Below, in pieces: positions 38,694-47,476 of a stretch of 64,000 nt of DNA. The DNA lies in contig NZ_VOQF01000006.1 in NCBI RefSeq assembly GCF_007994985.1, positions 413,974-477,973 on the forward strand, written 5' to 3'. This DNA is from Metabacillus litoralis. Its GTDB lineage: Bacteria; Bacillota; Bacilli; Bacillales; Bacillaceae. The position numbers and the translations under genes were made by a program. The notes beneath the pieces were generated by a model that saw only the letters and a program-made list of their open reading frames with translations, did no database searches and was not told the origin of the DNA. Each line of letters starts with the position of its first letter. Within the stretch, counting starts at the first letter, position 1.

Positions 38694-39507
38694 ATGGAGA
38701 AAAAACCTTTCTTAATTGCTCTAGATCTAGATGGTACTCTTTTAAAAGATGATAAAACAATTTCCACATACTCAAAAGAGATTATAAAAAAAGCAAAGGA
38801 TGATGGCCATATTGTCTGTATAGCAACAGGCCGACCATTTCGTTCAAGCTCTATCTATTATGAAGAATTACAGCTAACTACACCCATTGTTAATTTTAAT
38901 GGAGCTTATATCCATCATCCACAAAATGATCAATGGGGTACATACCATACAACGTTAGATGTAAATGTTGTTAAACAGATCGTTGAAGTTGCTGAAAAAC
39001 ATGATATACATAATATGCTAGCTGAAATTATTGATGATGTTTATTTTCATTATCATGATGAGAAGCTTCTTGATGTGTTCGGTATGGGAAATCCAGAAAT
39101 AACAATTGGAGATTTAAGAAGTAATTTAGGTAATGATGTAACAAGTGTTCTTATTCATGCTCCTGAAGACAATGTAGAAAAGATAAGAAGTTACCTATCA
39201 GATGTCCATGCAGAGGTTATTGATCATAGAAGATGGGCTGCTCCATGGCATGTCATAGAAATAATTAAAGCCGGAACGAATAAAGCACTTGGACTCCAAA
39301 AAATTTCTTCTTATTATAATATACCTTCTGAACGAATTATTGCTTTTGGTGATGAAGATAACGATTTAGAAATGCTTGAATATGCGGGGCATTGGTGTTG
39401 CGATGGACAATGCAATAGATAAAGTTAAAGCAGTTGCAAATAAAGAAACACGCTCAAATGAAGAGGATGGAATTGCTCACTATCTAAAGGATGTTTTAGG
39501 ACTTTAA
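38694..39507 (+). pseudogene. yitU: YitU-like HAD phosphatase, frameshifted
   Basis: Cof/IIB-type HAD hydrolase similar to B. subtilis YitU (about 270 aa). Motif I LIALDLDGTLL, motif II/III region CIATGRPFRSS and motif IV AFGDEDNDLEMLEYAG are intact. After that the frame breaks at GGGG (39386-39389): one extra G turns the expected GIGVAMDNA into an early stop at 39422. In the next frame the family C-terminus continues as VAMDNAIDKVKAVANK to a stop at 39505-39507. Removal of one G restores a full 270-aa protein. It could be a sequencing error in a homopolymer or a real mutation. Start ATG 38694 follows AAAGGAG. Confidence 0.85.
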
Positions 39508-39577
39508 ATTTTTCAAATTCTAGAGAAAACCTTATATATTACCATTTATATAATCCCTTTGTTCGCACACAATATTA

Positions 39578-39597
39578 GTGACGTTATTTAGCGTCAC
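39578..39597. promoter_or_regulatory. Palindrome upstream of the 48-aa gene
   Basis: GTGACG and CGTCAC are separated by 8 bp, about 25 bp before the ribosome binding site of the gene at 39621. It could be an operator or a leader hairpin; no T run follows. Confidence 0.35.
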
Positions 39598-39620
39598 AAT
39601 TTCAAAGGGGGGCTTTTTCA

Positions 39621-39767
39621 ATGGGTAAACGTAACAAATCTAAACGTTTTGTTCAGCAAGGCAAAGATACAGTTGCTAAGCACGATGAGAGGTTCCCTTA
39701 CCATTCAACATTATCTCAAGTAGAAGAAGCGAACAAAAACGAAGACACCTCACGTGGAGGGATATAA
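39621..39767 (+). CDS. 48-aa basic hydrophilic protein, unknown
   Basis: Short gene: ATG at 39621, eight bases after a run of AAAGGGGGG. The product is 48 aa, Lys/Asn/Gln-rich, beginning MGKRNKSKRFVQQGKD, with no membrane segment. It stops one base before the GTG of the next gene (39768), whose ribosome binding site (GGAGGG) lies in its last codons, so the two are coupled. Composition resembles small spore-core proteins of Bacillus, but I recognise no family. Confidence 0.65.
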   Translation: MGKRNKSKRFVQQGKDTVAKHDERFPYHSTLSQVEEANKNEDTSRGGI

Positions 39768-39962
39768 GTGACAAACCCATTATTTCAACAAGCTCGTGAA
39801 GCTGTAGCATATGCTAATTCAATTGCAAATGGAATTGAACAAGGTGATCAACAGGAAGCAGTGATGAAAGCAAAAAACGCTTTATCTTCTGCTTATGCCA
39901 ATTGCACTGATGCTGAAAGAGCACAGTTAAGTGAATTTCAACAAACTCTTCAGTCAATATAA
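39768..39962 (+). CDS. Small protein, DUF3813 type
   Basis: 64-aa helical protein starting with GTG at 39768, six bases after GGAGGG and directly after the stop of the previous gene. TNPLFQQAREAVAYANSIAN and the later EAVMKAKNALSSAYANCTDAE look like the DUF3813 family of Bacillus; I have only my memory for this. Ala/Gln-rich with two predicted helices. It is convergent with yitT through repeat A3. Confidence 0.65.
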   Translation: MTNPLFQQAREAVAYANSIANGIEQGDQQEAVMKAKNALSSAYANCTDAERAQLSEFQQTLQSI

Positions 39963-39968
39963 AGAATA

Positions 39969-40309
39969 GAGTATGGGACATAAGTATTTAAGCTAAGGAA
40001 ATCCCGAATTATTAGGTGATATGTCAATTAAACATTCGCCTAATAGTTCGGGATTTTTATTTGCAGTCTTCAATGTTTTTTTGATTTTGCATACTATTTA
40101 AGAACTAGTGGAATGGAGCGGAAGACATTTGACTCCTGCGGGTGCAGAGGAAAGGCTAAGACCCCACAGGCGCGCAGCTTACGAGGAGGCTTAACTTCCT
40201 CCCCGGCGAATCTTATGTCTGCAGCGCAATGGAACAAACTTGTTTCTTTCAACCTGAATTTAGGTTTATTCGTCTTTTTAAATTATTTCTTTAATTATGT
40301 CCCAGCCGC
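39969..40309 (+). repeat. Repeat family A, copy A3
   Basis: Ends: GAGTATGGGACATAAG at left, AATTATGTCCCAGCCGC at right. First module: CCCGAATTATTAGG / CCTAATAGTTCGGG hairpin (40004-40050) plus T run, terminator-like. Second module: outer GACAT / ATGTC and inner TAAG / CTTA arms. It lies between the convergent DUF3813 gene and yitT. Confidence 0.85.
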
Positions 40310-40380
40310 ATTTTTAATAATTCGTACACAGTTAGTGGAATGGAGCGAAAAGCAACTGTCTAGATAAAAAGTGATGTAAT

Positions 40381-41229
40381 TTAATCCTTTCTAAAAAAGC
40401 CGTATATTCCTGTTGTTTGAACAACATTTGTAAATGCATTAGGATCTACTTCTTTTATTACCTTTTCCAAATCATATAATTCGTATCTTGTAATGACGAT
40501 GATCATCATATCCTTAGGTTCATTAGTGAAGCCCCCTTTTGCAGGAATAGTGGTAATTCCTCTTACTAGTTTGGAATGGATCGCTTTTTTTAAATCATCA
40601 GCTTTTTTAGTAATGACCATAGCTGTAAGTTTTTCATGTCTTGTATGAATTGCATCAATTACTCTTGTTGATACATATAAAGTGACCAGTGTATAAAGTG
40701 CTTTTTCCCAGCCATATAGTAAACCTGCAGTTAAGATTATAATTGAATTGAGCATAAAGAAATAAGTTCCAACAGGTCTATCTTTCATTCGAGATAAAAT
40801 CATCGCAATGATATCAAGCCCTCCTGTTGAAGCACCATATTTTAATGTCATACCAACACCGATCGCCACAATAACTCCACCGAATACCGCATTTAATAAG
40901 ATATCCTCTGAAAGAGAGTGTAGTGGAATAATACCTAAGAAAAAGGTTGTTGCTGCTACACTTAGAAAGCTATAAAGTGTAAATGATTTCCCTACTTTTT
41001 TCCAACCTAATATAGTAACCGGAATATTTAGTAATAACAATAAAATACCTGTGGAAACATAAAAAGGAGTGTATTCTTCAATGACACTAGAAAGAAGCTG
41101 GGAAACACCCGTAAACCCACTTGCATACACACTTGCAGGAATTAAAAATAAGTTTAATGAAATTGCATTAAGTAAAGCACCAATTATCACAACGATTGTC
41201 TTTTTTATCTCGGAACTTATACTCAACAT
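40381..41229 (-). CDS. yitT: YitT family membrane protein (DUF161/DUF2179)
   Basis: 282-aa protein with five N-terminal membrane helices (about residues 10-180) and a C-terminal cytoplasmic DUF2179 domain (LTAMVITKKADDLKKAIHSK onward, GFTNEPKDMMIIVITRYEL). The glycine-rich GASTGGLDIIAMIL segment is conserved in the family. Function is unknown; paralogues such as YpjC or YvjA occur in Bacillus. GGGGAGG lies just upstream of the ATG. It is divergent from the DegV gene yitS, which is its B. subtilis neighbour. Confidence 0.88.
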   Translation of the reverse strand: MLSISSEIKKTIVVIIGALLNAISLNLFLIPASVYASGFTGVSQLLSSVIEEYTPFYVSTGILLLLLNIPVTILGWKKVGKSFTLYSFLSVAATTFFLGIIPLHSLSEDILLNAVFGGVIVAIGVGMTLKYGASTGGLDIIAMILSRMKDRPVGTYFFMLNSIIILTAGLLYGWEKALYTLVTLYVSTRVIDAIHTRHEKLTAMVITKKADDLKKAIHSKLVRGITTIPAKGGFTNEPKDMMIIVITRYELYDLEKVIKEVDPNAFTNVVQTTGIYGFFRKD

Positions 41230-41372
41230 AAAACCTCCCCTGTGTTATTTTATTATCGTATACTTGGTTTTCCCCTTTTATTAAGAAATGAATACAAAGA
41301 TTGTAATTTAATTGAAGGATGGTAAACTTAAAGTATTAATATATCCATACATAACAAAAATGAGGTGTTTCA

Positions 41373-42230
41373 ATGAATGTTCACATTTTAGCCGATAGTG
41401 CATGTGATTTACCTATAGAATATTTTGAAGATCACTCTATCTCCTTTCTACCTCTAAGTGTTGATTTAGATGGTAATCAACTAACAGATCAGCAAGAGGC
41501 AAGTCCTAAGAAAATATATGATGCAATGCGAAACGGTGCTATTGTTAAAACGTCACAAGTTTCACCTTTGTTATTTAAAGAAGTCTTTACTGAATTAGCT
41601 AAAAAAGGTACACCTAGTATATATGTTGCTTTCTCATCTGAACTTTCAGGAACATATCAAACCGCAATGATGATTCGGAATGAAGTTTTAGAAGAATTTC
41701 CTAACTTTGAATTGGCCATTATTGACTCAAAATGTGCTTCACTAGGATATGGTCTAGCCGTAATGTATGCAGTTGGTCTTGCAGAAGATAATCAATCTTT
41801 TACGCAGATTGAAGAAGCTGTAAAAATTTACTGTCCAAAAATCGAACACATTTTCACTGTAGATAATCTTGAATATTTAGCCCGTGGCGGCAGAATTAGC
41901 AAAGCTTCTGCATTTGTTGGTGGCTTGCTAAATATCAAACCTTTATTACATGTTGAAGAAGGTAAGTTAATACCGCTAGAAAAAATTAGAGGACGTAAAA
42001 AAGTTCTAAAACGAATTATTGAGGTCATGAAAGAACGTGGTGTTAATTTACAAAATCAAACAATTGCTATAAGTCATGGTGACGATATAGATGTGGCAAA
42101 TGAGATGAAATCATTAATCCAAGAGGAGTTTTCTCCAAAAGAGGTTTATGTTAACTTTGTTGGAGCAGTTATTGGTGCACATTCTGGTCCTGGTACGTTA
42201 GCGATTTTCTTTTTAAATGATGAAATCTAG
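41373..42230 (+). CDS. yitS: DegV family fatty-acid-binding protein (YitS)
   Basis: 285-aa DegV/FakB-fold protein. The N-terminal LADSACDLP and the middle AFSSELSGTYQTAMM are the residues that close over the fatty acid carboxylate in the family; the C-terminal GAVIGAHSGPGTLAIFF is also typical. Members bind long-chain fatty acids and deliver them to fatty acid kinase FakA for entry into phospholipid synthesis. Whether YitS does so here is inference. GAGGTG precedes the ATG. It is divergent from yitT. Confidence 0.92.
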   Translation: MNVHILADSACDLPIEYFEDHSISFLPLSVDLDGNQLTDQQEASPKKIYDAMRNGAIVKTSQVSPLLFKEVFTELAKKGTPSIYVAFSSELSGTYQTAMMIRNEVLEEFPNFELAIIDSKCASLGYGLAVMYAVGLAEDNQSFTQIEEAVKIYCPKIEHIFTVDNLEYLARGGRISKASAFVGGLLNIKPLLHVEEGKLIPLEKIRGRKKVLKRIIEVMKERGVNLQNQTIAISHGDDIDVANEMKSLIQEEFSPKEVYVNFVGAVIGAHSGPGTLAIFFLNDEI

Positions 42231-42304
42231 TTGCCTTTAGTCATACATATTCAGCTCTGGAAGTGGGAATGATAAGCTTATACTTCTTTGAAAGGAGCTT
42301 CTTC

Positions 42305-42436
42305 ATGCCACATACTAGTGATAATGATAAAAAAGCTAAAGATAATAATGCGAAACGTCATGAGAAAAACATGATGCGTGAAAAAAATCGTGAGCGTGGC
42401 GAGCGCCAATATTCTAAAAAAACTGATCATCTTTAA
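42305..42436 (+). CDS. Small hydrophilic protein, DUF3941 type
   Basis: 43-aa protein starting at ATG 42305 after AAAGGAG. Strongly charged and disordered-looking: DNDKKAKDNNAKRHEKN, then REKNRERGERQYSKKTDHL. This composition and the ending resemble the DUF3941 family of Bacillus, of unknown function. It lies between yitS and a bidirectional terminator. Confidence 0.7.
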   Translation: MPHTSDNDKKAKDNNAKRHEKNMMREKNRERGERQYSKKTDHL

Positions 42437-42486
42437 TAAGATCGTTTGATTATATTTGTATGAGAATGCCTATAATGGAAATCATC

Positions 42487-42522
42487 AAAAAAGACGTTCA
42501 AACTTAATTTGAACGTCTTTTT
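42487..42522. terminator. Bidirectional terminator before the chemoreceptor gene
   Basis: AAAAAAGACGTTCAAA and TTTGAACGTCTTTTT form a long perfect stem with a 5-nt loop, between convergent genes. Confidence 0.88.
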
Positions 42523-42531
42523 CTTATTATC

Positions 42532-44184
42532 TTACTTTAATTTGAATGCTCCAACTGTTGAATTTAAATCATCTGTTAATTCTCGTAATGTAACTACCTT
42601 GCCAACAATTTTCTCAAAGGCAATTAATTGTTCAGATGTTGATGCTGAGATTTCTTCATTTCCTGCAGCTGATTCTTCAACAACTGCACTAATACTTTCA
42701 ATTGTATTTAGTACTTGTTCACCAAACACCTTTGAATTTTGAGTACCTTCTAATAAAGATGTTAGGCGCTCTTTCATTTCCTCAACTTTTGTTTCAATAT
42801 CTCCAAATGCATTTGTTGTTTGATCCATTGACAATTGTTGCTCTTGTGCAATTAGAACACCCTTTTGAACTGAATCTGAAATTCCTGAAATTCCTTCTTT
42901 TATTTTAGAAACCATCTCAAAGATATGTTTAGTAGATTGTGTTGCTTCCTCAGCAAGCTTTCTTACTTCATCCGCAACAACAGCAAAGCCTTTACCAGCT
43001 TCACCTGCACGAGCAGCCTCAATTGCTGCATTAAGAGCTAATAAATTTGTTTGATCTGCAATACCTGAAACGGCTTGAGCCATATTTTCAATTTCCGATG
43101 CATAATTAGCAAACGTTTTTGTTGCATGATCTATTGTGTGACTTGTTTTTTGGTTTTCTACAATTAAATCGCGCTGTGTTTTAATTGCTTCTTGACCAGA
43201 GTGAATGGCTGAAACGGCTTCAATCGCAAACGATACTGATTCCTTTGAGCTTGAAACATTTTGTTTCGTTTCGATTTCCATTTTTTCTATTAAGGTAACA
43301 GCATCTTGTAAGTCGTTTGAAATAGTTTGTGACCCGATCGCCATCTCGTTTGTTGAAACGGCAACTTGATTTGTGATATCAGTAAGTCCCTTATTCTCTG
43401 TTTCAAGTTCTTTAGCAAAACCTTCAACATCTTTACTCACTGTATCAATTGAAAATATCAATTTCTTAAGTTGATCCACCATACTAGTAAATGATTTATT
43501 TAATGCACCAAGCTCATCTTTTCCTTTATAGTTAATATCTTCGATCAGTAGATTACCTGAAGCAATTTGTTTTGCATTGAGTGATAATTTCTTTAAAGGA
43601 CGTGTAATTGAGTTCGTCATTCTGATTGCGAAAAACATCGATAGGACAACTAAAAGAATACTTCCAATAATCGCTGAAACGATAATAAATGAAATTTTCT
43701 TTTCTAAATTATTCTGTAAGATCGTATAGTTTTCATTAGCATATTCATTTAATAAATGAACATCATTCATAATACCTGATAAACGAATAGATTGGCGTTT
43801 AGCTTCAGCATTATTCTTACTATCTAAAGCAGTTGTTGCCTCACCTTTCCACTGTTCGTACTTTTCAACAGCACTTTTTAAAGCTCCTGAGCTATTTTCA
43901 TCAGAAATACTTTTGTTTAAAGAACTGTATAATTCTTCAGTTTCCTTTATACTTGCTAGTACTTCCGCCTTTTGAGCATCAGTTGGCGTCACAGAGAAAT
44001 TATTTAATCCTTGTTTTGTACTTGTTAACTCTCCTTGAAGCTGCTTAATATTAAGTAAGCTTCCTACTTGATCCTGGCTTGAGGACTGTATAGATAGCAT
44101 ATTATAAATAATAAATGCGATCATTAGGATCGCTAATGATAATACACTTATTGAGTTTATTAGTAGTTTATTTTTGATTGTCAT
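42532..44184 (-). CDS. Methyl-accepting chemotaxis protein
   Basis: 550-aa chemoreceptor. TM1 at about 10-30, a helical extracytoplasmic domain (about 31-165, [14 protein letters not shown] and similar; four-helix-bundle type without a PAS or Cache fold), TM2 at about 165-190, HAMP domain (about 190-245, [18 protein letters not shown]), then the signalling domain. The hairpin tip is [20 protein letters not shown] with [19 protein letters not shown] following, the CheA/CheW contact. It starts 9 bp after the stop of a BMP-family lipoprotein gene, with AGGAGG in that gap. A sigmaD-like promoter precedes the pair. Most likely the lipoprotein binds the ligand and the receptor reads it. Confidence 0.93.
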   Translation of the reverse strand: MTIKNKLLINSISVLSLAILMIAFIIYNMLSIQSSSQDQVGSLLNIKQLQGELTSTKQGLNNFSVTPTDAQKAEVLASIKETEELYSSLNKSISDENSSGALKSAVEKYEQWKGEATTALDSKNNAEAKRQSIRLSGIMNDVHLLNEYANENYTILQNNLEKKISFIIVSAIIGSILLVVLSMFFAIRMTNSITRPLKKLSLNAKQIASGNLLIEDINYKGKDELGALNKSFTSMVDQLKKLIFSIDTVSKDVEGFAKELETENKGLTDITNQVAVSTNEMAIGSQTISNDLQDAVTLIEKMEIETKQNVSSSKESVSFAIEAVSAIHSGQEAIKTQRDLIVENQKTSHTIDHATKTFANYASEIENMAQAVSGIADQTNLLALNAAIEAARAGEAGKGFAVVADEVRKLAEEATQSTKHIFEMVSKIKEGISGISDSVQKGVLIAQEQQLSMDQTTNAFGDIETKVEEMKERLTSLLEGTQNSKVFGEQVLNTIESISAVVEESAAGNEEISASTSEQLIAFEKIVGKVVTLRELTDDLNSTVGAFKLK

Positions 44185-44193
44185 GATGTCCTC

Positions 44194-45162
44194 CTAGCTT
44201 CCGTTTGATAGCTTCTCTTTCCAATCTTCAATTTGCTTTCTCTCTTCATTTGTAAAATTATTTACTCTAAGAGGTGCTAGACCAATTCCATCTTCCGCTA
44301 TTCCAAGCTCAACATGACCAGTTTGTACATTACCATCATCTGTAAGCTGCTTAGCCATTTGATACATTGCTACATCAACATTTTTTAACATTGATGTTAT
44401 AACAGCTTTCTCTGCATAAAAGTATTGATCACTATCTACACCAATCGCAAACACTTTCTTTGCTTGAGCTTCCTTTAACATACCTACACCTGTAAAACCT
44501 GCTGCTGCATATAATACATCAACACCATTATCAATCATTTCACGTGTAAGACTAGCCCCAAGTTGATCATTACCAAAATCACCTGCATATTTCACATCAA
44601 CAGTGATAGTAGGGTTAATAGATTTTGCACCTTCTACAAATCCTTGCTCAAATTTATTAATTAGTGGAACATCATCTCCACCTATAAAGCCTAATTTATT
44701 CGTTTTTGTTGTGAGAGCTGCAGTAACGCCTGCTAAAAAGCTTCCTTGATCTTCCTTGAAGGTAATAGATGTTACATTTTCAAGATCTGAAACTGCATCT
44801 ATTAATATAAAACGTTGTTCTGGAAACTTTTTTGCTACTTTTTCAAGATCTTCCTGAACCATGAATCCCAAGCCAACGACAACATCATGATTATCATTAA
44901 CTAGTTCTGTCAGTCCTTTTTCATATGTCTCTGATTCCTTTAGCTCTCGATAATCAAAAATTATTCCTAATTCATCTCTTGCTCTTTCAAGTCCTGCAAA
45001 TGCTGAATCACTAAAAGATTGATCTCCTAGACCAACATCAGATAGCATGATCCCTATTTTCACTTTATTATCTACCAAATTAGTTGTTTCTTGCTGAGAA
45101 CACCCAGAAAGTATAATCATGATCGTTATTAGCAACGCTGTTACATTCTTGGTAATAGTCAT
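44194..45162 (-). CDS. BMP-family substrate-binding lipoprotein
   Basis: 322-aa lipoprotein: signal peptide with hydrophobic core ALLITIMIILS and lipobox LSGC. The rest is a PnrA/Med-type ligand-binding domain (VKIGIMLSDVGLGDQSFSDSAF, GFMVQEDLEKVAKKFPEQRF, FGNDQLGASLTREMIDNGVDV), the family that binds nucleosides in several bacteria. No transporter genes are adjacent; instead a chemoreceptor follows after 9 bp. So it is probably a chemoreceptor ligand partner rather than a transport subunit, which is inference. It is a paralogue of Med at 20788-21741. AGAGAGGT precedes the ATG. Confidence 0.88.
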   Translation of the reverse strand: MTITKNVTALLITIMIILSGCSQQETTNLVDNKVKIGIMLSDVGLGDQSFSDSAFAGLERARDELGIIFDYRELKESETYEKGLTELVNDNHDVVVGLGFMVQEDLEKVAKKFPEQRFILIDAVSDLENVTSITFKEDQGSFLAGVTAALTTKTNKLGFIGGDDVPLINKFEQGFVEGAKSINPTITVDVKYAGDFGNDQLGASLTREMIDNGVDVLYAAAGFTGVGMLKEAQAKKVFAIGVDSDQYFYAEKAVITSMLKNVDVAMYQMAKQLTDDGNVQTGHVELGIAEDGIGLAPLRVNNFTNEERKQIEDWKEKLSNGS

Positions 45163-45204
45163 TTCTGTACCTCTCTTTTATTATCTTTTTTTAACACCTT
45201 ACTT

Positions 45205-45231
45205 TTATCGACAAATTACTGCATATTTTTA
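45205..45231 (-). promoter_or_regulatory. SigmaD-like promoter of the BMP-chemoreceptor operon
   Basis: On minus: TAAA (45228-45231), 15-bp spacer, GTCGATAA (45205-45212), against the sigmaD consensus TAAA-N14/16-GCCGATAT (six of eight in the -10). It lies 43 bp before the lipoprotein ATG. SigmaD drives motility and chemoreceptor genes in Bacillus, which fits. Confidence 0.65.
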
Positions 45232-45285
45232 TGTTTTTAGACATTTTTCTTTCGTTTTCTAACTATTGTATGCTTTAATCCATAA

Positions 45286-45322
45286 GAAAAGGCTTTCACT
45301 ACTCATCAGTAGTGAAAGCCTC
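45286..45322 (-). terminator. Terminator of cvfB
   Basis: GAGGCTTTCACTACT and AGTAGTGAAAGCC form a 13-bp stem with a 4-nt loop and TTTTC on minus, just after the cvfB stop. Confidence 0.85.
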
Positions 45323-45333
45323 TAAAATTCAGC

Positions 45334-46191
45334 TTATTTTTTTAATTCTTTAAAGTAAGTCCAACCTTCTTCTTGGTAAACTCGATCATTTTTCATTAAA
45401 TGTCCCATCGCTCGTTTAAATGCTGCTTTACTCAGATTAAAACGTTCCTTAATATCATCAGGATCACTTTTATCTGTAAAAGGCATTGCACCTCCACGTT
45501 CTTGCATATATGCGTAAATTCTTTCTGCATCTCCACTTAATGCCTCATGCTTTCTAGGAAGTAAAGAAACGTTAATTGTTCCATCTTCTTTCACATCGAT
45601 GACACGTCCTGTCACAGTTTCACCTAGACGCGGCTCTACTTGTCTTTGTGAAGAATGAATAAAACCTTTATATCCTTCTTCGGTTATGATAAATGAACCA
45701 GCTATTATCATTCGATACACTGTTCCTGTTATTTCTTTATTAAATATAGATCTATCAGCATCTTTAAATAAAGGCTCAACTATTTCCTCTGTTGCTAATC
45801 GAACAAAGAACTTACCATTATGCGAAACCTTTAAGGTGCAATATAGCTTGTCTCCCACATTTGGCCATACTTCTCTTAAAAATGGAAGGTGATCTTCAGT
45901 TACTAATGCATCTTTGCTTAAACCTATGTAAACAAATGCCCCCATATCATCGACTACGTCAACAACATCCACCCAACCATAAGTACCTTCAGTTATAATC
46001 GGTTTTTTCATAGTAGCATATAATCGATCCTGAGAATCTACACCAAAGAAGACCTCAATTTCTTCTCCTACTTCAATTTCTTCTGTTACTTCATTATTAT
46101 GCAACAGTACACGATCACTTCCGTCTGTTAAAAAATAGCCAAAATCCACTTTCTCGTCTACTGTTAATGTTTCAAATGTACCTGGTATCAT
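45334..46191 (-). CDS. yitL: CvfB/YitL S1-domain RNA-binding protein
   Basis: 285-aa protein of the CvfB family. In order: N-terminal S1-like fold, a second S1-like segment (TYGWVDVVDVVDDMGAFVYI), a third S1 domain (ITGTVYRMIIAGSFIITEEGYKGFIHSSQ, then VTGRVIDVKEDGTINVSLLPR) and a C-terminal winged helix (FNLSKAAFKRAMGHLMKNDRVYQ). Staphylococcal CvfB binds RNA and affects virulence factor expression. B. subtilis YitL is about 298 aa and also lies next to yitK/yajQ. AAAGGA lies some 11 bases before the ATG. Confidence 0.9.
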   Translation of the reverse strand: MIPGTFETLTVDEKVDFGYFLTDGSDRVLLHNNEVTEEIEVGEEIEVFFGVDSQDRLYATMKKPIITEGTYGWVDVVDVVDDMGAFVYIGLSKDALVTEDHLPFLREVWPNVGDKLYCTLKVSHNGKFFVRLATEEIVEPLFKDADRSIFNKEITGTVYRMIIAGSFIITEEGYKGFIHSSQRQVEPRLGETVTGRVIDVKEDGTINVSLLPRKHEALSGDAERIYAYMQERGGAMPFTDKSDPDDIKERFNLSKAAFKRAMGHLMKNDRVYQEEGWTYFKELKK

Positions 46192-46318
46192 TCTTGTTTC
46201 ATATCCTTTCGTATTTGAACTATCAACTATACATTTAAGGTTGTTTTTTAATAGAAGTTACTCCTTATTTTATACTAGTGGCAGTAATACAATCCCTACC
46301 ACATTTGGTTTATTTATC

Positions 46319-46484
46319 AAGGCTGTTTTCGTAAACTTTGTTGTTTTTAGAATCATGTTGGAAACAACTCTGTATAAAATCTAGTGGCATCTTTTCTTTA
46401 CAAATTGCACCTTTTATGTGATAACACACTGGTTACAACAGATAATGACGTCTATTAACAACATTCCTTCAGAAAAGAGCCTTT
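46319..46484 (+). repeat. Repeat family B (MITE), copy B3
   Basis: 166-bp copy in the same orientation as B1: left end AGGCTGTTTTCGTAAACTTT, right end TTCAGAAAAGAGCCT. Flanked on both sides by the direct repeat TTATCA. It sits in the divergent region between cvfB and yajQ and is inverted with respect to B4 on the other side of yajQ. Confidence 0.85.
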
Positions 46485-46624
46485 ATCAAAGAAAAGAAGT
46501 AAAGATTCTTATCTAATAGAAAAGGGATCTTCGCTTCAAAATAACTTTAAATTTCGTAATAGTTGTGATGCTTGTTTTATTTTACTATAATCAACCTATA
46601 TTATATACGTTATGGAGGATTATT

Positions 46625-47116
46625 ATGGCTAAAGATAATTCATTTGACATTGTTTCAAAAATTGAGTTCCCTGAGGTAACAAATGCAATTAGTATCGCAA
46701 TGAAAGAAATAGCTACTCGTTATGACTTTAAAGGTAGCAAAAGTACCATTTCATTAGAAAAAGAAGAATTGGTTTTAGTTTCTGATGATGAATATAAGCT
46801 TGAACAACTTAAGGATGTATTAATCTCAAAGCTAATTAAACGAGATGTTCCGATCAAAAATATTTCATATAAGAAATTAGAAAATGCATCTGGTGGTACT
46901 GTTCGCCAAAAGGCAGAATTAGTTTCAGGAATTGATAAAGACAATGCAAAAAAAATCAACAGCATCATTAAGGACAAAGGTCTGAAAGTTAAAACACAAA
47001 TTCAAGACGATCAAATTCGTGTAACTGGTAAAAACAGAGATGACCTACAATCCGTTATATCAGCAATCAGAGAAGCAGACCTACCAATTGATGTTCAGTT
47101 TATTAATTACCGCTAA
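46625..47116 (+). CDS. yitK: YajQ family nucleotide-binding protein
   Basis: 163-aa UPF0234 protein, the same length as B. subtilis YitK. Start [20 protein letters not shown] at ATG 46625, after GGAGG; the frame extends upstream to 46565 without support. [20 protein letters not shown] and the C-terminal [14 protein letters not shown] are typical. YajQ proteins have two ferredoxin-like domains, bind nucleotides or RNA and in Xanthomonas bind cyclic di-GMP; the role in Bacillus is not established. It is enclosed by two inverted family B elements. Confidence 0.92.
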   Translation: MAKDNSFDIVSKIEFPEVTNAISIAMKEIATRYDFKGSKSTISLEKEELVLVSDDEYKLEQLKDVLISKLIKRDVPIKNISYKKLENASGGTVRQKAELVSGIDKDNAKKINSIIKDKGLKVKTQIQDDQIRVTGKNRDDLQSVISAIREADLPIDVQFINYR

Positions 47117-47124
47117 TAATTAGT

Positions 47125-47293
47125 AAAGGCTCTTTTCTTGAAAAATTGTTGTTAATTGCCCTGATTTTGCAGTTGAACCATTGTTTTTATTGCATAAAAA
47201 AGTTCTAATCTGTGAAGAAAAGATGCCACCATGCTTGATGCAGTGTTGTTTACTTGAAATTGCAAAAGCAACAACGTTTACGAAAACAGCCTT
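47125..47293 (-). repeat. Repeat family B (MITE), copy B4
   Basis: 169-bp copy in reverse orientation: left end AGGCTCTTTTCTTG, right end GTTTACGAAAACAGCCT, flanked by the direct repeat TAGTAA. It begins 8 bp after the yajQ stop. The interior has no credible gene. Confidence 0.85.
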
Positions 47294-47312
47294 AGTAAAA
47301 AATGAATATTTC

Positions 47313-47347
47313 GGGGTCAGACCCCCTATCAAGGTCTGCCCCTTTCC
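47313..47347 (+). terminator. Terminator-like hairpin downstream of yajQ
   Basis: GGGGTCAGACC pairs with GGTCTGCCCC (one bulge) and is followed by TTTCC. The same GGTCAGACCCC motif forms the trpS terminator at 15161. Confidence 0.5.
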
Positions 47348-47476
47348 ACTAGTCTCCTCAATAAAAAACTACATATATCTTATAAATTATCATTTTACTA
47401 TTGATATTTTTCTGATTATTAGATAAATTAGTTGTAATGCTTTTTATTGCATTAAAGTAAATATGTAATTTCATAT

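Noticed and set aside
40113..40367. Open frame of 84 codons within repeat A3, and similar frames at 54252-54491 and 26242-26446
   Set aside because: They are translations of the structured GGAGCGG repeat (CGCRGKA-type). The same spurious frame appears in several copies, lacks a ribosome binding site and breaks in others.
47120..47332. 70-codon minus-strand and 81-codon plus-strand open frames after yajQ
   Set aside because: Both lie in MITE copy B4 and the hairpin behind it.
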